Positions 35,893-50,023 of a stretch of DNA of 64,000 nt are shown in pieces. Position numbers and translations under genes: made by a program. A model generated the notes under the pieces. The model had not been told where the DNA came from and did no database searches. It was given only the letters and a program-made list of their open reading frames with translations. The DNA is from Moringa oleifera (Eukaryota > Streptophyta > Magnoliopsida > Brassicales > Moringaceae), in the NCBI GenBank assembly GCA_021397835.1, contig JAJFZO010000087.1, positions 6,492,501 to 6,556,500 on the forward strand. Reading direction: 5' to 3'. Numbering within the stretch: position 1 is the stretch's first letter; every line of letters starts with the position of its first letter.

Positions 35893-36249
35893 TAATCCGC
35901 GTTTGAGTTCGGATTGGAATTTTTATTCAATTGAAGAATAAGCCTATTTTCTTTCTGGTTCTAAGACCAGTAATTCTAGCGATCGACTCACTTTGTTCAA
36001 ATTACTTCTCATTATTAAGAAAGGTAACAAAGATAAAATACGAGCTTGTTTTATAGCAATAGTAATTAATTTTTGTTATTTTAAGGTCAATTTATTCACC
36101 CGTCTTGATAATATTTTTCCTTGTTCACTAATAAATCGACTAATTAAACTCATGTTTCTATAATCAATTTGATCCCCTAATTGAATCGAAGGCGAACGCC
36201 TACGAAAAGATCGCTTGGATTTAGGAAAAAGTCGTTTGGATTTATCCAT
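35893..36249 (-). pseudogene. rps18: rps18 copy B, stop and frameshift
   Basis: Plastid S18: [20 protein letters not shown], then [20 protein letters not shown]. It has CAA to TAA in the LKQQ motif, a base lost in TTTTCTTAAT, and a TAG in the C-terminal tail. The C-terminal tandem seen in copy A is partly missing. The lesions differ from those of copy A, so they arose after the duplication. The end is approximate. Confidence 0.92.
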
Positions 36250-36474
36250 GATTTGTTTATTCCTTATTTCTAATCGAAAATCCTATTTTGATCGGATTAA
36301 AAATGATCTATATATATAATTAATAAGTAGGATTTGCTTTGTTTATATTTATTTATTTGTTTACAGTTTATATATAAATATATGTAATGTACTATATAAA
36401 TATATGTAATATACCTAATGTCATTTTTTTTTTCATGTTCCTTAGAAGGTTGACATACAAAGACTCGATTCAAT

Positions 36475-36675
36475 TTATTTCTTTATCTCCCCGTGAATTA
36501 TATGTTTGTAACAATAGGGACAAAATTTCCTCAATTCCGATTGACTGAGCGTATTGCGTCGATTCTTTTGATTAATATATCTGGAAATGCCCATTGATTC
36601 CTTATTAACACCATTTCGAACACAAGTGGTACATTCCAAAATAATCATTACTCGGGCATCTTTAATCTTGGCCAT
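36475..36675 (-). CDS. rpl33: rpl33 copy B, open frame
   Basis: Plastid L33, 66 residues, open: [20 protein letters not shown], then [20 protein letters not shown] and [15 protein letters not shown]. The frame is also open upstream to 36726, which is spacer. Cys pairs kept. Copy A has one stop. Confidence 0.92.
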   Translation of the reverse strand: MAKIKDARVMIILECTTCVRNGVNKESMGISRYINQKNRRNTLSQSELRKFCPYCYKHIIHGEIKK

Positions 36676-37117
36676 GAACCTCCTTTGGATTTTTGATTCA
36701 CCCCAATCTTCTATTTTTCGATCCAAAGTGAAGAAGAAAGGAAGAAAAAAAATAGAAGTTACTAACTCAAAATAAAATTATGAAATATTTCGTTGCAATC
36801 AATATTAATATATTTATTAAATAAAATAATAAGCAATATAATGATTTTTTCTAACTATATTTAGAATCGTTCTACAGTATTGTATTTAAGTATCTTTTAG
36901 GATACGATACTGTTCTCTTGCCCTAGTCACATTTTTGTTTTCGCTCTATTAGTAGGATCTTGAACCTGAGTTTTGATGAGGTTGAATTCTTTTTCTCTTT
37001 ATCTTGCCCCCCCCGCCCCTTCTTCCTTAGTCTACCTAATTCAAAAAAAAAAAAGGAGGTTAGTCACAGATATTTGATTGTATCTCTAATTTTTTTAACC
37101 CAGTCCCATGTCAATAA

Positions 37118-37252
37118 CTAGAATGAAAAAAAGGGGAATGTCAATGCATCCGAAAATAAACAATTGATCTCTATCAATAAACTTGCTAAAGAATCGAACC
37201 ATAGAGTACTTAGTACCGGTGCTACGAAAAGATATGTTTTTAGATCTCGCAT
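37118..37252 (-). CDS. psaJ: psaJ copy B, open frame
   Basis: Complete 44-residue Psa[34 protein letters not shown], ending ALTFPFFSF. The open frame extends upstream to 37312, but the family start is at 37252. INCLF (the family usually has INRLF) is shared with copy A. Confidence 0.92.
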   Translation of the reverse strand: MRDLKTYLFVAPVLSTLWFDSLASLLIEINCLFSDALTFPFFSF

Positions 37253-37629
37253 TTTAAATCCTCTTTCTTTTTTCTTTATTGTATTACAATATGGTAGTAC
37301 ATATATAATCATATGTATATGTAGTTAAGGATTACTTGTATTTGTACACGGAATCCCCAATCCAAAATTCAAAATACAAATTGAAATGTACAAAGGTTCA
37401 ATAGATAAGATTTTTCTTTTCTTAAAATAGAAAAATACACCCCTTTTCACTTGAAAACAAAATTGAGAGATTTTGCGCGAAAAATAATCATTTATTATTT
37501 ATTATATTTATATGATATGAGACAGAAAAAAAAGAACTAGACAAGAGAAATTTTGCATATCAATAAAGAAAATAAGGATGTGGAAAACAAGATAGGAATT
37601 CTTTACAATGACACTGTAGACCAATTGAA

Positions 37630-37703
37630 AGGGATGTAGCACAGCTTGGTAGTGCGTTTGTTTTAGGCACAAAATGTCACGGGTTCAAATCTTGTCATCC
37701 CTA
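37630..37703 (+). tRNA. trnP-UGG: trnP relic, anticodon changed, copy B
   Basis: Proline tRNA, 74 bases. Anticodon loop TTTAGGC: UAG in place of UGG, as in copy A, plus a private T-to-C next to it. T-arm otherwise well kept. Confidence 0.93.
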
Positions 37704-37881
37704 CCTATTACTTCTCCTCTGAGTAGTCGGGAAGGATCCATTTTGGATCGATTAAATAAAATCGAACATATATAATTTTTGAATTTTATGATATTGTATA
37801 TGATAATATAGGCGTACAAAATATATTGGGGTTAAAAAAAAATACTCATCTTTATAGTCTTATGTGATAAGAAATAAGAAA

Positions 37882-37955
37882 GCGCTCTTAGTTCAGTCTA
37901 GTAGAACATGGATCTCTAAAACCCAATATCGTAGGTTCAAATCCTGTAGAGTGTG
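37882..37955 (+). tRNA. trnW-CCA: trnW relic, anticodon changed, copy B
   Basis: Tryptophan tRNA, 74 bases. The anticodon CCA is CTA here (TCTCTAAAAC), by a C-to-T change private to this copy; copy A keeps CCA. D-arm and acceptor changes make function unlikely. Confidence 0.92.
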
Positions 37956-38085
37956 ATTACGCTCTTGTTTGGTAGATCCAAAATTACATTGAACTCAAAT
38001 AATTAAACAACAATCTGAATCTAAATTTGACGTCCCACGAATTAAAGAAAGGAGGGGGTCCGTCAAAAAAAGAAATGTTAATTAA

Positions 38086-38198
38086 TGAAAGGTCCAACTG
38101 GTCACCACATCCGTATTGTAAATACGCAGTTATGAATAATCCAACCAAAGTAATAAGATTAGACCTAAAACGAATCCAAATAGAAAAACTTCAATCAT
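38086..38198 (-). pseudogene. petG: petG copy B, frameshift, stop lost
   Basis: MIEVFLFGFVLGLI, then a base is missing at the CCTATTAC stretch (113 bases against 114), and the TGA stop is TCA. The 37-residue family frame is otherwise readable at DNA level. Copy A is open. Confidence 0.93.
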
Positions 38199-38380
38199 TT
38201 TAATTTTTTTGAAAGGGGAAAAAGAGAGGTAATATCTATCCCCAAATGTTAATCTGTATTGCCCATGAATCTCAATGACCAATAATTGGTAATTAATACA
38301 GTAAAGTAAAGAACTATCGAATATATGAAAAACCACAGAAAGATTTCTTTTTATAAAATAAACTCTTCATTCAATTAATT

Positions 38381-39818
<1,438 letters not shown>

Positions 39819-40070
39819 ATGTCTGGAAGCACAAGAGAACATTCTTTTATTGATATTACTACCAGTGTTTGATACTGGATCATTCATAGCATTACTACAC
39901 CTTCCCTATTCATTGCAGGTTAGTTATTCGTCAGCACGGGTTTAGCTTATGATGTGTTTGGAAGCCCTCGTCCAAACGATTATTTTACAGAGAGTCGACA
40001 GGGAATTCTTTTAATAACTGGCCGTTTTGATCCTTTGGAACAACTTGATGAATTTAATAGATCTTTTTAG
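39819..40070 (+). pseudogene. psbE: psbE copy B, stop shared with copy A
   Basis: Cytochrome b559 alpha subunit, exactly 252 bases. MSGSTREHSFIDITT-like start, haem-ligand His in the IHSITTPSLFIAG helix region, then G-stop-LFV (TGG to TAG), as in copy A, and [14 protein letters not shown] at the end. There is no frameshift here, unlike copy A. Confidence 0.95.
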
Positions 40071-40079
40071 GAGGACCCA

Positions 40080-40199
40080 ATGACCATAGATCAAACTTAT
40101 CCAATTTTTACAGTGCACTAGTTGGCTGTTCATGGACCAGTTGTACCTACCATTTTTTTTTTGGGGTTAATATCAGTAATGTAGTTCATCCAATAATAA
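40080..40199 (+). pseudogene. psbF: psbF copy B, stops
   Basis: Cytochrome b559 beta subunit, exactly 120 bases. MTIDQTYPIFTVH-stop-LAVHGP reads through a Trp to TAG change, and CAA to TAG and CGA to TAA changes truncate the FIQR end. Unshifted. Confidence 0.94.
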
Positions 40200-40221
40200 A
40201 CCTAATTTGAATTATAGAGCT

Positions 40222-40338
40222 ATGACACAATCAAACCCGAATGAACAAAATGTCGAATTGAATCGTACCAGTTTTTAATGAGGGTTATTACTCATTTTTG
40301 TGATTGTTGTTTTATTTTCTAATTATTTCTTCAATTAA
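40222..40338 (+). pseudogene. psbL: psbL copy B, two adjacent stops
   Basis: Exactly 117 bases: MTQSNPNEQNVELNRTSF, then TAA TGA where the family has Tyr-Trp, then GLLLIFVIVVLFSNYFFN-stop. Unshifted, unlike copy A. Confidence 0.94.
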
Positions 40339-40485
40339 GAGAATAAAAGAAAGTAGTAGAATAATAAAATAAATAATAGTAGGAATTTTATTATCCCACT
40401 TGGAAGGATCACATCTCATAATTATCTATGACTGTTTATGTTTCTAGCATGACCACTTGATGAAATGTGGAGGGAAGCTGGATAA

Positions 40486-40609
40486 ATGGCTGATACTACT
40501 AGAATGATTCCTCTTTGGATAATAGGTACTGTAATTGGTATTCCTATGACCAGTTTTAATAGGTATTTTCTCTTATGGTTCATATTCTGGATTAGATTCA
40601 TCCCTGTAG
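40486..40609 (+). pseudogene. psbJ: psbJ copy B, frameshift
   Basis: ATG start kept (lost in copy A): MADTTRMIPLWIIGTVIGIP, then one extra T in the GGTTTAAT stretch (124 bases against 123) shifts the rest. The DNA of the end, GSYSGLDSSL-type, is recognisable. Confidence 0.93.
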
Positions 40610-41649
40610 GAATCGGATGAACTAAGTTGTCAACATGAAAGCGTAAGAATTTGACGAGGCCCAACTCTTCTTTTCTTTGTCTGATTCTAGAAGGAGGGTC
40701 CCGTTGAATTCCTAATAATCATAAGAGTTTGCTCGTATAAATCACTTTTTTTGATGTTTTAAAAAAATTCTATTTCATTTTTTTTTTCTAATGATGTTAT
40801 TGAAAAAATAACTTGATTAATTGATTCAGAACATCTATCCTTCGATAGTATCAATCGATACCTTCAAAGTTAGAAGAAAGAAGGAATCACTCAATTTCCT
40901 TTTCCTGGTTGACACAATATATTTATTTTTTTGGCGATCAGATATCATGCACATCCTTTCTATACTACTAGAACCTTACTCTTATTTATTTTAATATGTC
41001 ATCAAAATAGAAAAAATTGAAATTTTCTTATAATTCATTCAAGAAGTTCTATTTTCTCAAAAAAATTCCCTATCTTTTTTTTGTTTGTCTACTACTTTTA
41101 TTTAATTATACGTAAATCTAAAAAAATTCTGATAAACCTAAAAATATATATATAAACTAAGAATAGGACTCTTTGATGAATGGGATCAAGAAGCTTTTCG
41201 ACATAAGATCGACACAAGAAAAGGATGTGTAAAATTCCTTTTCTTCTGTCGAAGACTAGGAAGACGAATAATACTCCCTATAATTATTTGTTACCTTCAT
41301 TTATCCTTCCTTTATTTTCTCCGCTTACTTATCTTATGTTTAGTATCTAGTTGAAGTTTATTCTATTAGAATAGAAAATAAAACTCCTGATTATTGATAC
41401 CATTTAAATCTGACAATAGTGACATAGTCACACCCCTTCAAATTTGGATTGAAAAAAAAAAGAGCGAGTAAAGTCAATTGTTCATAATATACATACTATA
41501 ATTAGTAATGCGGTATAAGTAATTCCTAACATCTGGTAGAAAAAGAATATAAAGAGGCAAAAGGCTTTTCATAAATTTTTTGATCATACCTAATTGCCAA
41601 CAAGAATTTGGTTCTTTTTTATGAATTTGATATTGATAAATCCATGGAT
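40610..41649. other. psbJ-petA spacer (copy B and beyond)
   Basis: Up to about 41483 this pairs with copy A; the remaining ~165 bases lead into the petA 3' end. No gene. Contains the same hairpin-like GACACAAGAAAAGGA arms near 41210-41250. Confidence 0.65.
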
Positions 41650-42611
41650 CTAGAAATTCATTATGAACAATTGAACCTTCTCAAACTGTTTCTTTTTAAA
41701 AACCAAAAAGATTTGTGCCAAAACAAGAGATGCTAAGAAGAACAAAAGGCCTTGGACAGGTGATGGATCTTGAAGTACTATTTCTGCATCCCCCTGACCA
41801 AATCCACCCACATTAGGATTATTTGTTAATGGTTAATCGAGTTTGATGGATTCGCCCTCTGAAACAAGAAGTTTTGGCCCTGGGGGGATAATATCAACCA
41901 CTTGACGTCTATCCGATGCATTTACTATGGTTATTTCGTATCCCTTTTTTTTCATAAAATTTTGCTTACTATACCCGCTACCATAGCATTATAAACTGTA
42001 TTGTTACTTTTTCTACCGTCAGGATAAATCTGTCCCCTTCCTTGGTTCTCGCCTATGTATATGGGATATTTTAAAAAGTGAGCATCTTTATTAATAGTAG
42101 GGTTTGGGGAAACAATAGGAAAGCTGATTTCACTATATTTCTGACTAGAAACAAGACCTATCACAAGAATATTTTTTTTAGTGGGGCGATAACTCTGAAA
42201 AGATAGATTGCCTATCTTTTCTTTCATCTCGAATGAAATATGATCGGGAAGGGGGGCTAATTCAAACCCCTCCAATAAAATAAGAACAGCTCCCACATTC
42301 AAAGCCCTTTTTTTACCATTAGCAAGAACTTGTTTTAGTTGCATATCATAAAGAATTCTAACAACTGCTTCAAATATAGTATCAGGAAGTACCATTTGTG
42401 GAACCTTAATATCCACAGGCTTATTAGCTAAATGGCAATTGGCACATATAATATACCTTGTTGCTTCTCGTGGACTTTCATAACACTACTGCACAAAAAT
42501 GGGATATGCATTTGAAATGGATGCCTAAGTTATTATATATATCATGAGTGAGACAAAAATAGATTGAGTAATCTCTTCCTTTATCCAAGAAAGGGTATTT
42601 CTAGTTTGCAT
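41650..42611 (-). pseudogene. petA: petA (cytochrome f), broken
   Basis: Cytochrome f of the b6f complex. 962 bases, one short of the usual 963. Transit part [20 protein letters not shown], then TAG, and TAG again near AYPIFVQ; the haem motif CANCH is kept. A 154-codon stretch is open ([57 protein letters not shown]). Q to TAA in KLDQPLT and a missing base near the membrane anchor follow; the end is [12 protein letters not shown]. Confidence 0.95.
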
Positions 42612-42844
42612 GGTCCAATCATTGATCCAGAAAATTTCTACAATAAAATTAGGTAGGTTGCTAGTATAGTATAATTCCCTATCCACAATTCTACTATTTA
42701 CGTTTACTGAAAGTTTTTTACTAGAATATATATAGATATAGGAGGAATCCCCCCATGGGTAGAAAGAGTAAAGTAAATACGACTTTGAATGCTTTGTTTA
42801 TGCACAAAGTAAGAAAGAACAGAATTGGATAAGTGAATCATTTT

Positions 42845-43536
42845 TCAGTCATTTATTGAATGATAAATCACTACAAGTGATGGAGATACACGATTTAAAT
42901 AACGAAAGATCCAATATTTTAAAATTGTATCTAGAATGACTGGAAAGATAGAAATAAGACCATATATAATTTGATCACTATGAGCAAATCCAAAATCTTT
43001 GTAAATATAACCAATCATTAGTTCCCAACCGTAAGGTGAATGGAATCCGATACATAAATCAGTTAATGAAAGAATGGAAAAAGCTTTGATTGTGTCGATT
43101 AAATTATATAGGAATTCTTGAACCCAAGAGTTAACAATGAGAAGTTTTTCATTATCCAGAATATAATAACCAATTAGAATAACAAAACAGAGTATATTTT
43201 TTGAGAAGTGCAAAATTGTATGAATAGGATCCTCATTATGCATCTTGATGAATTGGATCGTTTCTTTGTGGATTCCTATATGAAGCTTTTGTAAATGGGT
43301 TTCCGGGTATTCCTTTATCATTTCATCTAACAGGAAGAGTTCCTCTAATTGTATGAATTTTTCTAGAAGACTCTTTCCTTTACTATCAATCAAAAAAGTT
43401 TCGGATTGCCTAGTATTCCACTAATTAGCAATCCAAGTTTTTAGACCTTAATTACATGAGATAGAGATCCACCAGGGCAAAAATACTATAGATGCAAGAC
43501 ATAGAAGAGGAAGGAATGCTTTTTTTTTTTTTTCAT
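42845..43536 (-). pseudogene. cemA: cemA, envelope membrane protein, N-term broken
   Basis: CemA/Ycf10 is an inner-envelope protein linked to pH regulation and CO2 uptake. The C-terminal 182 codons are open: [60 protein letters not shown]. The N-terminal stretch (start at 43536, [23 protein letters not shown]) is cut by an expanded A run after the start codon and a stop near 43430. Confidence 0.93.
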
Positions 43537-44430
43537 TTTTCATCTCTGAATTGTTAATGAACCTACCTCATTTGTTGACTCTATGTAATCTAATATTTCT
43601 ATCAAGCATGAGTTTTATTATAATATAACGTATCGAGACTATTAATCTATTCTTTGTTTTTTTTTTTAATTTGTGATTCAATGGTTAGTCTTTGAATCTA
43701 GAAAGAATACAAAAATAGACTAAGAATAAAAATCCACTTCTAATTCAATTGAAGAAATAATAAAAAATATAGTTTTCAGGATCAAATTCGAAGCACTTCC
43801 TTCAATGAATGCCCAAAAGAACCACTTCAAGTAATGAATATTATTCGGATTTCAAGACGAATGAACTCCTTTTCTATCAAATATGTGAAAAAAAAAATTC
43901 GTTTGCTACCTATACTATAATACAAAAAAAAAAATTGAGACGAAATTTATGAAAAATATTGTTATGATAAAAAATGAGTGGCAAAAAAAGAGAGAAAAGT
44001 TTTCTTTATAAGAAAGAGATCCAATTCTTTGGTCATTAAATTAAGGAGCACAAAAGAAAGGATGAAGGGTCAATTGAAATTTTTTTTAAAAAAAAAGTAG
44101 AGAAAATTTACAAGATATAATCGATCTATATTTAATGTTTAACATATCAATTCCAAATATTGAAAATAAAAAGATAAATTCTTTATTTTGAAATGCTTTA
44201 ATATATTTAATATATGAGATGAATTTATTATTTTGATTTGTTACTTGTTTTGTTACTAAATTGGGTTGAGTGGATTTCCATATGCATAAAAAACTATTTT
44301 TGCGAACAAAAATAGTTTCATTTTATGCTCTTATTAGAACTATTCCGTATACATTTGCTACTAGGCATTCTAAAGAAACTTCTTGAGTTTTTTCCCTCAT
44401 ACTGTGAAAGCATTTAGTCTTCAATTTATT
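43537..44430. other. cemA-ycf4 spacer
   Basis: About 0.9 kb of AT-rich spacer with A/T runs. No gene or hairpin recognised with confidence. Confidence 0.6.
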
Positions 44431-44971
44431 TCACAATACTTCAATTGGTACACACAACAAATAGGCCAATTCGACAGCTTTTTGCTCAATTTCTTGCATA
44501 GTCAAATTCTCATCAGTACGAGTTAAAGGAATAGCCCCTTGGCCTCTGATTTCCATATAAAGGACACAACGAGCATAAATACCCTCTTTAACTTCTATTT
44601 TGATGGACTAAATATCTTTCATAAGGAATCGTAAAAAGATGCAACAATCTTTTCTAGGAAATCCCCAACCCAATTTAGTAACAAATTGATCATGACCACT
44701 ACCTACATTCCACAAAATGGTGCACCACAAATAAGAACTAATAAAGAGAGCCATGATCCCATAGAAAGACATCACAATCCCTTGCGAAAAAAAAATTATT
44801 CGCTGAGACGAAAATAAAGATATTAAATTCTTACCAAGATAACTGGAAGTTCTAACCAATAAGAATCCTAATGAACCTAAAAAAAAGGTAAAAGCCCAAT
44901 AGAAATTACTTATTTTTTGAAACCCCACTATAAATTCTATCCATATAGATTCTAATCGCCAACTCTTGCAT
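44431..44971 (-). pseudogene. ycf4: ycf4, photosystem I assembly factor, broken
   Basis: Ycf4 assists photosystem I assembly and has two N-terminal membrane helices. [40 protein letters not shown] and [15 protein letters not shown] are open; about 11 codons (YDRFDRKEGIV) are replaced by a shorter stretch. A stop follows FLRFLMKDI (Gln to TAG), and then [20 protein letters not shown] and PIEVL-stop. The start ATG is separated from the body by a 4-base insertion. Confidence 0.94.
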
Positions 44972-45383
44972 ATTAGATCCAGTTGCATTTTACTAGAATT
45001 GAGAGAATAACCAAAATTTTACTTCTTTTTTTTTCCGAAGTAACTCTTATCAACTAGCACTATTTTGATGTGAACCTGTAGGAGTAATTCATAGAATTAG
45101 TTAAATCTAAAATACTAAATAACATCCCCTTCATATGGTCCTTATAGATATATACATACATATAGATACATCGACTTTAATTTCATACATCCACCCGATT
45201 GCAATCTACTTTTGAAAATAGCTATAATTCATTTACCCATATATCATATGTTTATGCATGCATAAGTTTTTTCATTTAGATTCGAAGGAATCTACATGTT
45301 ATACAATATTCTATTAAATAGATATCTGTGTTATCTAAGTCTTGAAAATGAAAAAAAAAAGGTGAGATTTGGTCTCATCAGAT
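44972..45383. other. ycf4-psaI spacer
   Basis: AT-rich, no gene recognised. Confidence 0.6.
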
Positions 45384-45498
45384 CTAAAAAAATCTTATTT
45401 TTTTGAACATGGAGAGATAAAGAAGCCATTGCAATTACAGGAAATCCTAGGCCTACTAAAGGCACAAAAATGGAGGGTAAGTTATTGAAAGTTGTCAT
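45384..45498 (-). pseudogene. psaI: psaI, stop frameshifted
   Basis: PsaI is a 37-residue one-helix photosystem I subunit. [20 protein letters not shown] then [16 protein letters not shown] is intact to the penultimate residue; one extra T in the run before TAG makes the frame read past the stop (115 bases against 114). Confidence 0.93.
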
Positions 45499-46170
45499 AG
45501 AATGGATACCTCAATTTAATATTTGTACCTGTTATTTTTATATTCTTAATTCTAAAGATATCTTATAATAATTCAAATTTCTATATTATATAATTATACC
45601 ATTTATATATTGTATTATTATACTAAGTATATCTAAGTGAATATATATCTAATCGGTACAAGAAATGTAGAACTAAATAAATAAACTTATTTATCTTTTG
45701 AAATGAAATATATGTATGATAATCCACTTTTTTGATTATTTATTATTATTTTTATTCTTCCATTGTTCTTTTTTGTCTTCTAATTTCAATTAATAAAGAA
45801 AGAATAAAATTTATTCCATTATAAATTCGCGAAAGATTTATTAGAATCTGATCCAACAATAGGGATTTTTAGTAAAAATGGAATTGTAAAAAAAAGATTT
45901 AAGACTATATTTTCTATATTGGAATTATATACGTAAGAGAGGAAGATGAAATTATTATTTTTTTGGCTCACCTAATTCTTATTTCATGGAAGGAAGAATT
46001 CGCTTTTTATCTTGTTGATAGAGGTTTACTGATTAGTAAACAGTAATATTTGTAAAAAATAATAATAATTATTATTCGCTTGATTCTTTCTACAATTCAA
46101 TTTTAGATCACCAGAGAAAAATCCATTCTTCAGGGTTTTACTTTGATTATGCAAAACTAACTATGGTGCT
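45499..46170. other. psaI-accD spacer
   Basis: Very AT-rich spacer with ATTATTATTT-type stretches. No gene seen. Confidence 0.6.
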
Positions 46171-47646
46171 CTATTTGATTGAATTTTGATTCAAAGGAAA
46201 AAAAGTGTGAAGCTGAAATAACTCACTCAGAACACCTTTTAAAGAATTACATGGTACAATTGAATCGAATAAGCCTTTATGGAATAAATATTCAGCCGTT
46301 TATGAAACCTTCAGGCATTGTCTTATTCAATGTTTGTTCAATTACTCTTTTACCTGCAAATGCAATATAAGCATTTGGTTCGGCAATAATGATATCCCTC
46401 AACATACCAAAGCTAGCTGTCACCCCACCGATAGTAGGAGACATAAGAATTCATACATAGAATAACTTTTTATTTGATTGATAATCATATAAAGTGGAAG
46501 ATATTTTAGCCATTTGCATCAAACTCGAACTTCCTTCTTGCATTCGTGCTCCTCCGGAAGCACACACTAGAATAAGGGGTAAAATTTTATTGGTAGCATA
46601 CTCAATCAAACAGATGATTTTTTTGCCTACTACGGATCCCATACTACCCCCCATAAACTGAAAATCTATAACCCCAAGTGCTATAGGAATACCGTTTAGT
46701 TGACCTATACCTGTTTGAACAGCCTCAGTTAATCCTATCTTTCTTTGATAAGAATCAATACAATCTTCATAAGGTTCCTTTTTCGGATGAAATTCAATGG
46801 GATTTAGAGAACCATGTCTTCATCCATAGGATCTCATGTACCCGGATCAACCAAAAGTTCGATTCTATCTGAACTACTCATTTTCAAATAATATCCACAT
46901 TATTCACAAATATTCATTTTTTACTTCAAAAATTTCTTATAATTTAATCCATAACAATTTTTGCATTGAACCCACAAATGCCTATATTTTTGAGTTATTT
47001 CGAGATCATAAGAACTTTCTTTTATGGTTAAATCACTACCATTCGTGTTAGTTATTATATTGGAATTTTAACTTTCACTACTCTTTCCACTTTCACCATA
47101 AATGTAATTATAAATGTAACTATCATTGTAATTGTCACTACCACTAAAAATGTAACTATCAATACAGATTTGCGAACAAAGATAAGAGTCAACGCAACTA
47201 TTAATATGATTATTCCAACTATATTTAGTATCGTACATGTAAGGATCATAGTGGGGATCGTCACTTTTAGATCTATTGTTCATATAACTATAATTACGAT
47301 AACTATAAAAAAACTTTCTAGTTCACCCAAAAAAGAATGATCATTGTCTCAAAATTTTTATTTTCAAAATCAAAATATATTTTATCCCTATTACTATCCC
47401 TAATAAAAAGGTGTCATCTGAGATGAAATTCTAAATGTCCTTGGCGCCAACTAAATGATCAACATTACTGTAATCATTAGAACTCTCACCCCAACCATGA
47501 ATGTTTTTATCCATATCATTTATAACCAGGTCTTCGCTTATACTGGTATTTTCAATAGGACCAAGACTATCCATTGATTTATTTAGTTCACATCTGTATT
47601 CTAATTGCCCCTTAGACAATATCGAACTGAACCACAATATTTCCAT
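46171..47646 (-). pseudogene. accD: accD, acetyl-CoA carboxylase beta subunit, broken
   Basis: Carboxyltransferase beta subunit of plastid acetyl-CoA carboxylase. Normal dicot length (~1.48 kb). N-terminal [20 protein letters not shown] with [14 protein letters not shown], a middle [19 protein letters not shown] piece, and the carboxylase core [40 protein letters not shown], which is open for 67 codons. The zinc-finger region near 46940-47010 keeps [19 protein letters not shown] residues but has stops. The end [12 protein letters not shown] is at 46171. Confidence 0.94.
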
Positions 47647-48401
47647 AGTTTATGGTCTCTATTTACATGCAAATACAATAGATGAATAGTCATTCGATGA
47701 AAAATCATTTGAATAGTTCATTTTCATTTCCTATCAGAATAAGCATATAGATGCAATTGCTAAGATTATTAACTAATAATTATTAACTAATAATCAGTGA
47801 ATATTGAAAGAAAGGATTCTCCTTTGTGAGAGATATCACCTCACTATATATGAATATGATGATATGAATATGATGGAATCTTTTTTCAATTAAAAATTGC
47901 AATTATAAATATAAATAGTGGGTTCCCCATGTTATGTAAAATTCTCATTGAAACAAAAGATATTTGTTCTCTTCTATGAATTTGAAGATATGAAGAACCC
48001 TTTTTTCGTAAAATCTCGCATACTAATATAAAAAATCTAATAAGTTTTTATTCCAACATGGAATGAAAAAGACAACATACAGGATGGGTAGAAGAAGTTG
48101 TGATACTTGGCTCGATCCATAAGCCAAAACTACAGGATATAAAAGAATACACCAATCCTAAGGATCCATATATAAGATTAATTGTGGACCCAACACAACA
48201 ATAATAATAGAAAATTTAAGTTGTGTTTAATCTTATATTTTTGTATTTAAGATCTTGTACATCTAGATTAGTATGTATCTATCCAAATATATACAATAAG
48301 GTAGGGTCAACTCAATCCTTTTAGTAAAAGGTTGGGCCGAGTTTAATTGAAATTCAACTAATAAATACTAAAACGAACGGTAATTACTAGATTACAAAGT
48401 A
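47647..48401. other. accD-rbcL spacer
   Basis: Spacer without a gene, apart from the rbcL 3' hairpin listed separately. A short direct repeat (TATTAACTAATAAT, twice) lies near 47767-47797. Confidence 0.65.
48309..48343. terminator. rbcL 3' stem-loop
   Basis: Inverted repeat with arms around AACTCAATCCTTTTA and TAAAAGGTTGGGCCGAGTT, just downstream of rbcL. It corresponds to the known 3' processing hairpin of rbcL mRNA; two or three mispairs have accumulated. Confidence 0.8.
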
Positions 48402-49526
<1,125 letters not shown>

Positions 49527-50023
49527 TGACAGTAATATATGTTGTATATGTAAATCCTAGATATGAAAATATGCAGAATTCATCTATGAAAATGAAGAAA
49601 AAAAGGTATTGATATAAAGATAACGGGATAGGCTAGGCGTGTAAATTGATACGCTAAAATACGAAATGAAATAATAGCTAATGAGATAGAAATAATGAAT
49701 CATAAATAGAGTGTAGGTTCGAATTCCATAGATAATATGGACAGTCTGGTCTTGTTTATAATGATAAATAAATGAAAGACTTTCTTCAAGATTTTTATTC
49801 ATCCACTTGATATTTTGAAAATAGGTTGGTTGAACTTGAAAATTACTTCATTGAAATTGAATAAGCAAATAATTGAATTGCACATTCGGTTGGATGGTAC
49901 CCGCGAAATCAAGTGCTAACTCCTATTTCTTATTGAATTAACCAATCAACTTGTTATTGAAGATTCTTTTTGTATTCAAAAAATTTTGCAACAAATTTTG
50001 ACATATTATTATTTTATTATATT
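49527..50023. other. rbcL-atpB spacer, partly deleted
   Basis: Promoter-containing spacer between the divergent rbcL and atpB genes. The rbcL-proximal part, including the rbcL leader, is missing; the sequence passes from a TACTGTCAAG motif of the spacer directly into rbcL codon ~87 via the repeated 15-mer. Confidence 0.7.
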
